A DNA stretch of 64,000 nt from Coniferiporia sulphurascens (lineage: Eukaryota > Basidiomycota > Agaricomycetes > Hymenochaetales > Hymenochaetaceae), in assembly GCA_002794785.1 (NCBI GenBank), contig NBBA01000002.1, forward strand, positions 310,001 to 374,000, read 5' to 3'. The notes below the pieces were generated by a model. That model was not told where the DNA came from and did not search any database. It saw only the letters and a list, made by a program, of their open reading frames with translations. Shown piece after piece: positions 48,602-59,992 of this stretch. Made by a program: the position numbers and the translations under genes. Numbering within the stretch: position 1 is the stretch's first letter; the number at the start of each line of letters is the position of its first letter.

Positions 48602-51600
48602 ATGTCTGACGGACAGAAACCAAACACTCGTGAGCAAACACATTTGCAAAAATTATCAGGATTACGAATAATAGCTAACGAACTAAAAATAACGTATACA
48701 CAGTCATCTACTATCGAAGAACTTGAAGAAAAAATCCAAAAAGCTAAAGATAGCAAAAGGTTAGTCGACCTAATACTTCAATGTAACCTAAGACAAATAC
48801 CTATTAACGGAACGGAACAACAAATACAAGATCGAATAAACAGGTATGATAATTCTACTAAAGATGAAAAATCAAAAATAAGAACTGATTATAAACTGGA
48901 ACTAACGAATCACGCTAAAGATTTAGGAATATCAGATCAAGGAAAATCATCCGAAATCAGATACCGAATAAGTACGTATTTGGGCATATCAGATCCAAAT
49001 GAAAAAGCTCAATTTAAAATTGATAATCCTTATATTAAGCCAGAAGAAGAAGAAAGCAATAAGAAAGAGGACGATAATAAAGAAGATAACGAAGAAGAAA
49101 ACTCCGAAGAATCCAAAAATAACCCATCATGTGAGCCATCAGAGCCATCTGACCCTGACGATTCAGACGCTAACGATACCGAGGAAGATGAACCGAGTAT
49201 GGCAACTAAACTCGCAGAACTCCAGAAATTCTTCGACGGAATTGAGAAACTCGACGGGCACAGAAACTACAAACTCTGGAACTACAGAGTCCGAAGTGCA
49301 ATCGAGAGTGCAGGTTACGGTAACCTGCTCACTAACTCCCCAGGAACTGGAGAGACTGGTATATCAAGCGCTTTATATAACGGCATTATGCGCACTATGC
49401 CCGACAAAATACTGGCTTATTATCTTAATTTCTCTAAAGATATTCCAGCGCTACTCAAAGCGCTTGACGGACGATATAACGTCCAGACAACAATTACAAA
49501 GGGCTTTAACGAGGCTGCCCTTTTTGATATCAGAGGTCATGTCAGCCATTTCGATGGAACGCTCGATAACCTCAGCAATAAATACGAGGAACTAATAGCC
49601 CAAGGGGTAAAAGTTTCAGAGTCGACATACATATTGGCTATTACGAGGGCAACGCCCAAACAATATCAATACGTACTCACACAGAGTGAGTTATATATTA
49701 AAATGATTAACGAAACAAATCCGGACAAAGATGAAATTGAACTAACCCCTCAATTTTTACTAATGGCACTGAGAAACGCCTTTGAGGGGTGGCGTAAAAA
49801 TCATCAGAGAACAGGAGCGGCGGCTAACCACCTGCCCAAGGACGAGCGGAACCACCCCTATTTTAGGGGCCGTGGACGCGGTAACAGCCGCGGTGTACAG
49901 CCACGAGGTCGCGGCTATAGAGGCCGTGGAGGATACATGCGAGGACGAGGTCGAGGGGGATATTCCCCTAACCAACAATCACACGTTATTAAGTGCTACA
50001 ATTGTAACAAACTAGGGCACTATAGTCGAGATTGCTGGGCGCCAAAAACAGAATGGACGAAGGCAGCCCAGAAGAAAAAAGAGGACGCGAACGACGACAA
50101 AGGAAAAGGGAAGGAAACGGGTGCGTCAGCGGCACCGACAACGACTGGGGCAAGTGCTGCCCAGGCTAAACATACAGCAGCAGCAGCAGCAGCAAACATC
50201 GCATCGAGCTCTCAAATAGAATTAAGCGCCGTAATCGGCCAAGGCGAAATCGGAGCATTTATAACCGAAGTCGACGATAACGATTTCGACATGGGAGAAT
50301 TCCCAATCTATTCTTATAACGACTTCCTTGACAAAATCGGAAACTATGATAGCGCCATGGAAGACGTGGATGACAATAATTTAAATGTAAGCATTAACGT
50401 TATAACAACAGAAAAATTTGCTAACAATATTTATTCCTCAATGGATATAATCGATACTGGTGCAACAATACATTTAACACCATACTTAAATCGATTACGA
50501 AACACATATAAAACTGACACAATCACGATAACGGCCGCAAATAAAACAACATTTATGGCAAACATAGTAGGGGATCTTAAGCTTTACATCCCCAACGGAC
50601 ACTCGGTAAGTGTCATAATACTATCAAACATATACTACAATCCTAAAATGAATATGACATTAGTCTCTCAAGGACTTCTATGTCAAGACGGTTACGAATT
50701 TATTTATAAAACAAATGAATGTACAATAAAGTATCCTAATGGATCTTTATGCGGAAAAATTAAAAACACAAATGGATTGTATAGTATATTTAACAATGAT
50801 GTACAAGCGGCTACAAAAAATGTAACATTATTTGAACTTCACAAAAAACTCGGGCATATAAGTTATGCTTACATAAAACGATTATTACAAGAAGATAAAA
50901 TTACAAATCAAAAAATAACAAATTACGACGAAACTCAATGCACAATATGCATAGAAGCAAATATTAAAAGAATGCAAATTCCAAAATTACATATTTCAAA
51001 ATTAGCCGAAAAATTCGGCGATCACATACATATGGACATATGGGGTCCAGCATCCACACATGCTATAGGAGGATATAAATATCTTCTAACACTTGTAGAC
51101 GATGCTACAAGATGGATAAAAATGATTTTATTAAAAACAAAAAACGAAGGTTTAAATGCTTATACGACTTGGGCTACTATGCTCAATACACAATTCAATA
51201 TAAAAATAAAAATATTACAAAGTGATAACGACACAGTGTTTTTAAGTAAACAATTTACTGAATATTTAGAAAAAAACGGAACAATACGAAAGCTGACTGT
51301 TCACGATACGCCACAACAAAATGGTGTAGCAGAACGATCACATCAAACAATACTAAACAATACACGAGTAAATCTGCTACAAGCAAAATTACCACCCAGT
51401 CTATGGGGAGAAGCTGTAAAATACAGTACTTACGTCTACAATAGAACGCCAAAGAGCGCTATTGAATTCAAAACACCATATTTTAAACGATATAACGAAA
51501 ATTATAATATTGATGATTTAAAAGAATTCGGCCAATATTGTATTATATGACAAGAAGACATAAATAAATTACAACCAAAAGGAAAATATGCACAATGGCT

Positions 51601-53449
51601 AGGATTTGACGAAGAAAGCAAAGGTCATAGAACCTATCATAATAGAAAAATATCAGTCGAACGAAATCTACAATTTTTAGATTCTCCACCATCTAAAATT
51701 GAAGGGGAGAATATAACAGAAAAACAAAACGAACAAATAAAAGAATTAACAAATGAAAGACCAATAAGAAATATTAAACCAACAAAACGATCATTAGGTC
51801 TAAACTTTGATGAACAAAATACAGTCGCTTATCTTACGGAATTCAATCAATTCAATACGGAATTAATAGGCGATCCGAATTCATATCAACAAGCGATCAA
51901 TAGAATTGACGCAAATCAATGGATTAAAGCAATGAAAGAAGAAATAAAAACGTTAATCGAAAGATCTACATGGAAAATCATTGATCCACCAAAAGAAGCA
52001 AACATAATCGGAACAAGATTTGTTTACAAAACAAAAAGATTAGCAAACGGAGAAATCGAACGATACAAAGCAAGATTAGTAGTTCAAGGATTTGCCCAGA
52101 AAGAAGGCATAGACTACTACTCAAACGACACATTCGCTCCAGTAGCACGATTAGCTACAGTAAGAACAATATTAAGTTGGAGCGCAACAAACAATTACGA
52201 AATTCACCAAATCGATATTAAATCAGCTTACTTATATGGTGAATTAAATAAAGACGAAAACATATACATAAAACCACCACCAGGAAATCTAATAGAAATA
52301 AAACCTGGACAAGTTTTAAAATTAAATAAAGCCTTATACGGATTAAAACAGGCAGGCAGACGATGGTATAAAAAATTATCCGAAATATTAATCGGAATTG
52401 GACTATCAAGAGCAGTCCAAGACAACGCAGTATTTTTAAGAAAAGATAAAGGAAAAACAATTCTTATACTTTTCATACATGTCGATGACATAACGATATG
52501 TGGCTTAAATTTAATAATAATAAAAGCCTTTAAAAACGAAATAGAAAAACATGTAAAATTTACTGACGGAAACAATATACATTGGTTACTCGGTATTGAA
52601 ATTGAAAGAAACCGAGATGAAAGAATCATAAAATTAAGACAAAAACATTATATTGATAATATAATAGAAAAATACAAATTAAAAGACGCTGCAACGGTAC
52701 GAACACCAATGACACCAGGTCAAGTGTTAAAATCACTCGAAAATCCAACTAATGAAGAATTAAACTTCATGAATCAAATACCATATATGAACATGGTTGG
52801 AGCATTACGATATGCAGCAGATTGTACGAGACCTGATATATCATTCGCAACAGGTCAATTTGCTAGGCATTTAAATAAACCTAGTATTGAACATTACAAT
52901 GCAGTAAAACACTGTTTTAAATATTTAAAAGGAACGAACGATTATTGGTTAATACTCGGAGGAAAAGAACCAATCGAGTTAATCGGATACACCGACGCTG
53001 ACGGAATGACACAAGAAGGACATAAAGCTATATCAGGATATATATTCCAAATAGGAAACGCAACGATATCCTGGTCAAGTAAAAAACAAGAATTAGTGTC
53101 ACTATCAGTATGTGAAGTGGAATTACAAGCTTTAACTCATGGAGTAAAAGAAGCAATATGGCTAAGAAGACTCGTTGAAGAGGTACTGCAGACCTTGGAT
53201 ACACCTACGAAGATATTATGTGATAATCAAGCAGCCATAACAATAGTAAACTCAACAGAACAAAAATATACGCAACGGACAAAACATATTGACATACGAA
53301 AAGATTTTTTACGTGATTATATTGAAAATGAAACAATATCAGTTTCATATATTCCAACTGGACAGCAAAAGGCTGATATTATGACGAAAGCGCTAACAAT
53401 CGAATTAATCAAACGTTTTACAAGTCTACTCTTCCTAGTAAAAGTTTGA
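48602..53449 (+). pseudogene. Copia Gag-Pol polyprotein, one in-frame TGA
   Basis: 1615 codons in one frame, broken only by TGA at 51548-51550 (codon 983), where Trp (TGG) would suit. Residues 1-145 carry repeated SAP-like helical motifs, then an acidic linker. A Gag domain (FFDGIEKLDGHRNYKLWNY) follows, then an RGG-rich stretch and the knuckle CYNCNKLGHYSRDC from Cys465. Protease has DTGA at Asp618. Integrase shows HKKLGHISYAYIKRLL, CTICIEA, HMDIWGP, LQSDND and HTPQQNGVAERSHQ-like core residues. Reverse transcriptase has IDIKSAYLYGELN, YGLKQAGRRWYK and HVDD (from 1293). RNase H has YTDADG, CEVELQAL and CDNQAAI. All enzymes look complete. Confidence 0.9.
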
Positions 53450-53456
53450 AGGGGAG
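53447..53456 (+). other. Polypurine tract of the copia element
   Basis: GAAGGGGAG lies immediately before the right LTR, where plus-strand DNA synthesis would be primed. It overlaps the stop codon region of the polyprotein. Confidence 0.75.
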
Positions 53457-53711
53457 TATTAAATAAATATAACGAATGATATAAATATAGTACATGGTCA
53501 TATGAACAACCATATTACTAAGTGAACGATAACGCAACGATAACGCCATACGATAGGAGCTAGTTAGTTATAGTAATAATAGCTCACAGAACGTGTATAT
53601 AAGGGGAGCTGGTCTCGCCCTAGAAATACATCGGTTTACGCTGATAACCCACCTTGCCTGAGTCTCACCACTGCACCTCATCGTCTACCACAACGTGCGT
53701 AGATTTTAAGA
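53457..53711 (+). repeat. Right LTR
   Basis: Same length as the left LTR. Of the four differences, every one is a CG in one copy against TG or CA in the other. Flanked on the right by CTACA. Confidence 0.9.
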
Positions 53712-55268
53712 CTACACCATCTCACACTCTTCACCGCATATCACATGTCCTCCCTATTCCCATTCTTCTCAACAAATATAACCAATCAACCGCACTACGT
53801 CTCAACCGTCTCCCTCTAAATTCTCAACTCCTCAACTGTCTTCCATCGTCATGGCCTCGTCTTCCTACATCGAAACCACCTATCACTTCTCATCACCAGT
53901 CTACTTCGACAAAACCAAAAACTCAACTTCATCACCTTTCTTTTCTTGCAGATCCTCATACCAAACATATCAATCCATATCTTGCTCATCCGTCTCAACA
54001 TTTACCTAACAATCCATCTCAATATCATTTCAAATCTCTTCCATATACCCTTGACTCCAGGGATTCCCCTTTAAACTGTAAAAATCAACAAAAAAACTGC
54101 ATTATTCTCCTTCACGATTCTTTATCAAAAAACATTCATAACCTTTTAGTATATACAGATGGATCAAAAAATTACAAAAACAATCATTCCGTCACCATCT
54201 CCGCTTTCGTCATTTATCACAACTCTCAAATCGTAGACCTTGGTCACTTCTATTGTTCGCCTTCTGGTTCCTCTTTCAACACCGAAATGTATGCCCTCGC
54301 CAAATGTACAGAATGCATCACTCTTTTCCGACAATGTCATATTCTATCTTCCTCTCATATTCATAACATTCACTTTTTCTCTGACTTGTCCTCATGTATT
54401 CCAACCATCATCGATCTTTCTCCTCACACGGCTCAATCTTCATCTCACATTTTTCATAAATTTTCGGATTCCTTCACTTCTAACACACGCCACCATATTC
54501 ATCTTCACTGGTCTCCTGGTCATTCGGGCATCCCAGGCAACGAAATCGCTGACAAACTCACACACTTCTCACCAATCGGCCATCCTTTCCTCCTAAAAAC
54601 ATACACTGGAGAAAAAGAAAACATCAATCTTAATGTGAAAACATCTTGGGCTAATCAAATTTGGGACTACAAAAACATTTTGGAATCTGCGTCATTCAAC
54701 ACCACCCCTGCAGTTCCATCATTTAAACTTCCCAACTTCTGGAAACACTTCTATTATCCCCGAGATATCTCATCATGCATTTTCCATGCAATAACAGGAC
54801 ATGGTCACTTTGGAGAATACTATCGATGTTTTGTACCCACCTTACCCATTTCATGCCCATGCGGCAAACAAATACAAACTCAGGACCACATCATTCGTCA
54901 TTGCCCGTTACTCAAATTTGCATGTGTCCAGGCCTTCGGGAATGCCATACCGCCACCAGATCATATTCTTTTCACTAAAGAAATTTACCTTCAAAAACTT
55001 GCATCCTTTTTAAACTCGTCCAATGCTTTCACAAAATCTTTCACTGTTCATGACCCAATTCCACCATCTCAATTCTTTCCCCCATAAAAACCTACATTTA
55101 AAATCTGAATCCAAAACCTCCAACCATCCATCGCCTTAAAACCAGAGACTGTATACCTTGTTAATCTCCTCTTGCACATCACCTCATTTGGTCTCATATC
55201 CGCGTCTTTTACTTTGTAATGTAGCGGTATATAAATGCAGAATTAAAATAAATAAATAAATAAAAAAA

Positions 55269-55281
55269 GTCTTTAGGAAGT
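55269..55281. repeat. Right target-site duplication of the LINE
   Basis: Exact copy of 43120-43132 just after the A-rich tail. Confidence 0.9.
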
Positions 55282-55626
55282 ACCGATCAAGTACCAAACA
55301 CCAAACAGATACAAACAAACAGAACTGGACGGCCGAACACCACTGCGGCACTCCCTATCACAACGAACAGACGCTGCGCTAGATCCGTTGCCTCAAAACA
55401 CCGGTGATGATCACAGCAGCAGTTATTGGAGGGCTTCGCCCTCCAATCTATCCGGTTAGGGGCTCTCAAAAAGCTAGCTTAGTCATTATTACTGTCGGTC
55501 GAAATTATTGTACACTCGTACGGTCATAAGTGTCTATATTACTCTGCGCTACCGGTGTCCATAACTAGTTTGTCCATTTCTAAGCTTCAAAACAACATAC
55601 AAAATTCTCTCGACTTTCAACTGCAT
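55282..55626. other. Intergenic, no gene seen
   Basis: Sequence between the LINE and the 3' end of the kinase gene at 55627-57500. In the ancestral allele it continued directly from 43132. Confidence 0.4.
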
Positions 55627-57500
55627 TTAATCCACGGGCGTAACCTTAGCCTTGGTGATGAAGGAATCAATTGTCTCCACCAATTGATTCGCCGTGGGTC
55701 GCTGCTTGCAATCTGAGGCCCAACACCATAGTAAAAAGTTCCAATGCTCGTCAGATATATCATCGGGCCGTTGAGGTCTTTCACCTCTGCCCATCGCAAG
55801 AACAACCTGGATGTTAGACAAGGCTTCACACCAAGGATGTTTCTCCGTCAAGACCTAAGGGGTTGCAGATCAGTATACTGGTCGCATGTTTTGGATGAGC
55901 TCATACCTCCAAAAAGACGTTGCCGAACTCGTAGATATCACTGAAGACTGTCGCCTTATCGTCCTTAAAGCGCTCAGGCGCAAGCCAGCGAATGGCGCCG
56001 TCCTCCACGCTCCTGGTGAAGCCTTTCACACCATCGAAGAGACGGGAAATACCGAAGTCGGCCAGGAAACCATGACCGTCTTGAACAAAAACGTTGTCCT
56101 GGCAAACAATGTCGATTAAAGAAAACTTAATCAAAAAGTGTTATAAACATGACTTACTGCACGAAGATCACCGTGTACAGCTTTGAAGTCGTGTGTGTGC
56201 ACTGTACAATCACCCTCCATCAGTTGGATGCTCATTCGTACCAGTATAAAACTGACTATAACGAATGGCGGCCGCGACGTCCCGAACCTTCAGGCACAGA
56301 TTTCTGTCAACGAATGACAATATATCGAAAAGGCGCCACTCACGTAGGATAGCTTCTGAACAAGAGGCGTCTTGTTCCGTTTCAAATAAGCCGCGAGATT
56401 TCCCTCCTCGTACCAGGGTGCTACGAAGGAGTGAAAGGGCATATTCGGGTCGAAGTTTTCCCATAAGCCGAGCAGTGGTACAATGTTCCTGTGCCTCATC
56501 CGACTCCAAATTCTCGCTTCTCTGACCATACGCTACAATCCGCTCAGCAAATATCCATTGGCGTTGAGTGATGCCACTCAAGGAACTTACAATGCAAAAC
56601 TTGGCTTCCTCCTTCGGCCTAAATAACTCGTCGTACTTTACAGCAATCTGCGAGGATGGAGAAGAACAGGTGACAAGGTAAGCTGATAAGCGGTAATCGT
56701 TGACGGTAATTGCACTACTACATGCCTTGGAAATTGTGAGTTCTTTTTGAGTCAGAACTCCTTCGTCGTCGCAGACTTCGATAATGAACTTATGAAAAGA
56801 CAGGGTGAGCACCCCTTGAAGTAGATTTTGAAGCTGCACATACAGTTCTTGGCTCTTTGAGAACGATAGCATGGATATTGCCATACCCTCCTCGCGCGAA
56901 AGACAAGTGCATCGTCTTATCAGGCGGATCCTTATAAAGTATTTGAAGATCCAGAGCCTTGCAGATGCCTACAGCAGCAAATCGATACGCCGACCATTAG
57001 GAAACACGGAAACATTATGGAGAAAAAAACTCGCCATCATTCACGATCTTCGTAGTGAATCTACGGGAGGCAACTTCCATAATATTCCTTTGTGTCTTGT
57101 TCAATTTAGGTGGCGGAGGCAAGTTTTCGTAGCCGTCTACATAGTTGATATCTTCCTCATCGACAGGGCGCAGCCCTTCGTACCAAACTTCGAGTTCCTG
57201 GAGCAAGGTCGGATGGACACTGTAAAGAGACAACGGAGTTAAGGCACTGTATAGCAATCGAATAATACGAGAGGCTGCTTACTCGAGGAAGTAATCTTGC
57301 ATCTGCTCTGGTCCCTTTCGGTTCAGCACCGATGCATCCTTGAGTAGCGAATCACTGGACGATTGAGACTCATCCGCCTCAGCCGAAGAGCCCGACTCGT
57401 CCGATGTAGCGATTTCTTCATGGTATCCTGTGCTGTCTAGATCATAAAAGCTTGACGCGAGTCCTCTAATGAACTTGGCGAGCATCTCGATGAGCGACAT
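55627..57500 (-). CDS. TKL-like protein kinase with acidic N-terminal region
   Basis: Read leftward from an ATG at 57500 (MSLIEMLAKFIRGLAS), with a Ser/Glu/Asp-rich stretch and several short exons. An exon near 57230-57020 encodes LLQELEVWYEGLRPVDEED and SRRFTTKIV. Next come SFARGGYGNIH (likely glycine loop), IAVKYDELFRP (ATP-site Lys), MVREARIWSRMRHRNIVPLLG and WYEEGNLAAYLKR. The catalytic loop VHGDLRA, then an intron, then DNVF, LADFGIS, IRWLAPERF and SDIYEFGNVFLE follow. The last exon (about 55851-55627) has HPWCEAL and CWASDCKQRPTANQL and stops at 55627. Motifs for catalysis are present with HGD for HRD. Some middle exon limits (56640-56884) are unsure. The substrate is unknown. Confidence 0.7.
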
Positions 57501-58512
57501 AGGGCCTTTGAGGGCCCTTTGAGACTTTTGTAGCTGGCCCTTATATACGACGGTATGTGAAAGAACAACGAAGGGTTTGCCGAAGGGCTGGACTTTCTGG
57601 GATATGGAAAGAAGTGAGCGAGGCTTACTTCGGAAAACCTAATAAACACAGCGTAGGGCGCTGATTGCCTGTACATACAATAAGGTCTCCGCCAAACGCC
57701 CTTTGTGGTAACAATAAACCAAGCTGCCCTTTTATGGTTGTGGTGTCCAATTCGCGATGCCATTTGTCCTACGGTGCCCCCGTTTTTGCTGATTGTATTG
57801 CGAGCGTGCCATAAAATAAAACGTTTCCGAGTGACGGACAAGCACAGAACTGCGTGAGTCGGTGAAGCAGATGCTGCCGTTATTTGCAATTTGCAATAGA
57901 AAGATGAGATCGTGTTTGTAAGATTTTATTTTCCCACGGATACAGCTCCATAGCCGCCGGCGGACGAAGCGCGATTCTTGTCCAGGGCACCGTCGGTTGG
58001 TGCTTGCCTTCGGACACGACATTGGAAACAATTACAATACAACATTGGCTTTTCTGCAAGTTCCGCACTTGATGAAAATACTGTATCGTGTCGTTTCCTT
58101 CAAGTTCCAAGGCCGACCTGCCCGGTGCCGGGCATCCCGGCGGCGACTTGCAATCGTGCTACAAGGTTTTAACCTCTGCTTGTGCGTCCGAAAGATGGCG
58201 GCCGCCGGATATAAAAGAAGCGGTTGCACACTGTTGGGATCACGTACAACAGCGTCTGCTTCACGGAAAGCAAGGCCTATCCTATCGCAAACTCTTCGCC
58301 TTCACAGTATTCAGTCTCAATTTTTTTATTAGAAACATTGGCCTCAATGCACAATTTTTTGTATTGGCATTAGTATTATCATTTTTAGTTAGTATTGATC
58401 GCTATTGTATCGGTGCTGTTGCTACTGTAGTTTTGTAAGAAAGTACATTAACAGCAATGCTGATTATCAGTGATAGTATTGGCTTGATATTAGTATTGCT
58501 ACTAACCGTCTT
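57501..58512. other. Intergenic, upstream of the kinase gene
   Basis: No coding frame is supported. It includes the promoter of the leftward kinase gene. The right part (58330-58500) is AT-rich. Confidence 0.4.
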
Positions 58513-59672
58513 TAGTGGGTGACTTCCCGTAAGCTTTTAATCAGCTCATTAGATTATTTTTGTGCCCCAAACAGGCAAGCGTATGTAGGCGAAAAAGTGC
58601 CGGGGTCTCTGAGCACCGCCTCTGTAGGTAAAATGGGGTTGACTAAGCTCTAATCTGGAAGGGGGGGTACCCCCCCTGTTCAGATTTAAGTTTAATCCAA
58701 AAGACTGCAGCAAGCCATTTTGGGAAAGAGACCCTGAACGGCAAACACGAATCTCATTAATGCTTACTACATTTGGCTATGCCAGCTCTCGGTTCATTTA
58801 CAGTCAATCACCGGCTAATGGGACAATGCCAGTCACTGAAACACTTGGCTAGAACATGCTGTATCCACTCAAATTTCTTCATTGTTTTTGCATTTTGCAG
58901 CTGGAAATACACCTCTGATTCAGAATAAAATATTTCAAGCTTTTTGAGCCAGAATTCGGCAAGAAAACCAGAAATTACTCATAAAAACTTCGAAATTAAA
59001 ATTTGTCAATAAAGAGTCACAGAGAATAGTACATATAATGCTGTAAATAAGTGTTAAATTTTTGTTGTATATAAATCCAGTGAGTGTGGGCCTCATCTCA
59101 GACAAATAATCATTGCAATTGATAAAGAAATGGTGGAGAAAGAAGAAAAACAAAAGTTACCACAACCTCCCAGTTACTAATGTAGATCTATTTTCCTCTT
59201 ATGGACGTTTCCCTTTGGTCGTCACGATGCTACTCCTTCCTTTTTTAGCCTTTTCCTATAGCCGAAATAATTAATTATACTGTAATGAGTTTGACTTATC
59301 GTGGGAAAGACCTGTGCCAAAGATTGGTGAAGGCTCAATTTTGCTAGATTTCTCCATTCTGCTATAGCTCAGTCAATTCTGCTCAGATTCCTCTCAAATT
59401 TTGTATATAGATAGCTACTTTCTCACTGAACATGAATATATATTTTAGTTTCAGATGTTGAGTAATGTGCTGCGAGAAATAGCTTGACAAGCTCAGGTAT
59501 CCCATTAGCCGGTGATTGACTGTACTCGAGACGGCAATATTTATTCTGCTTGTGAAGGCTACGTAAATAATCAAAGACTAAAAATTTCACTAGATACAAC
59601 CGGGAGTGCCAAAAAGGATCCAAATTTATTCAGCTTTTTTCATTAAAAGCTTACGGGAAGTCATCCAGTACT
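58513..59672. mobile_element. Non-autonomous DNA transposon-like element with inverted repeats
   Basis: The 21-bp sequence at 58521-58541 (GACTTCCCGTAAGCTTTTAA plus T) is the exact reverse complement of 59642-59662, and similarity continues a few bases outward (GGGTGACTT against GGATGACTT). A second exact inverted pair of 25 bp lies inside, at 58799-58823 and 59500-59524. No transposase frame is present. The ends resemble Tc1/mariner-type termini of fungal miniature elements, but no target repeat was fixed with certainty. Confidence 0.65.
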
Positions 59673-59992
59673 AAGACTAATCAACCTTTGTATTGCAATT
59701 TTTACAACGAGTCGACCCTGACCCGGCCCGTCGGGTTAGGTCAGCAGCGGGCCGCCCGGGCCAGGGCAACTCTGCTAAGCCACCGCGTCTGACAGAGTGC
59801 ATACAGTCTAACCAAAGAGGCATGGCTTTATTATGATGGAAGAATTAGTGGACACAAAATTTTATGCAAAACACGAAGCTATGCAATTTGAGGGGAATTC
59901 AAATCGAGAGGTTCGATTGTAGTTCAATATGACTTGTTCTTGAGCAAGCATAGTATACGCAAAACTACCGTGACACTCCCATCCCTTACTCT
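59673..59992. other. Intergenic, no gene seen
   Basis: Holds the 3' flank of the leftward DUF6533-like gene. A GC-rich patch (59710-59770) carries GGCCCG/CGGGCC-type short palindromes. Confidence 0.35.

Larger units (their letters stand above)
48265..53711 (+). mobile_element. Ty1/copia LTR retrotransposon nested in the LINE
   Basis: LTRs of 255 bp (48265-48519 and 53457-53711) differ at four sites. The 5-bp target repeat CTACA is at 48260-48264 and 53712-53716. A primer-binding site abuts the left LTR, and a polypurine tract GAAGGGGAG precedes the right one. One long frame (48602-53449) encodes Gag, protease, integrase, reverse transcriptase and RNase H in copia order. The sense strand is A-rich. 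Only one in-frame stop is seen, so insertion was recent compared with decay of the LINE host. Confidence 0.95.
45688..55087 (+). pseudogene. LINE ORF2: endonuclease, reverse transcriptase, RNase H; split by copia
   Basis: Two parts, 45688-48264 and 53717-55087, join in frame to 1315 codons once the copia element and one target repeat are removed. Endonuclease motifs: LNVAKSG, LQEPF, MGDFNLHHQEW and SDHIPI. Reverse transcriptase: NPRSYRPIALL, AIDIKGYFDNVNH, QGSLISPILSS and YVDD (from codon 684). RNase H: VYTDGSK, FNTEMYALA, FFSDLSS and WSPGHSGIPGNEIADKLT. A C-terminal CPCGK...HIIRHC zinc motif follows. In-frame stops lie at 46858-46860 (TGA) and 47536-47538 (TAG), both explicable by C-to-T change. 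The enzyme would copy LINE RNA at a nicked target. Confidence 0.85.
43133..55268 (+). mobile_element. Non-LTR retrotransposon (LINE, I/Tad1-like), interrupted by a copia element
   Basis: Bounded by 13-bp target-site duplications and ending in a TAAA-rich tail (about 55246-55268). It carries ORF1 with zinc knuckles (43331-45691), then ORF2 with apurinic endonuclease, reverse transcriptase and RNase H (45688-55087, split by the copia insertion at 48265-53711). Without the insert and its 5-bp duplication the element is about 6.7 kb. The sense strand is C-rich and G-poor, unlike host genes. The order endonuclease-RT-RNase H plus a knuckle-bearing ORF1 fits fungal Tad1-type or I-superfamily LINEs. 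Three in-frame stops and the insertion show it is dead. The 5' end appears complete because the duplication abuts a short untranslated leader. Confidence 0.9.

Noticed and set aside
58655..58683. GGGGGGGTACCCCCCC palindrome as a regulatory site
   Set aside because: It lies inside the inverted-repeat element and is simple sequence; no evidence of function.
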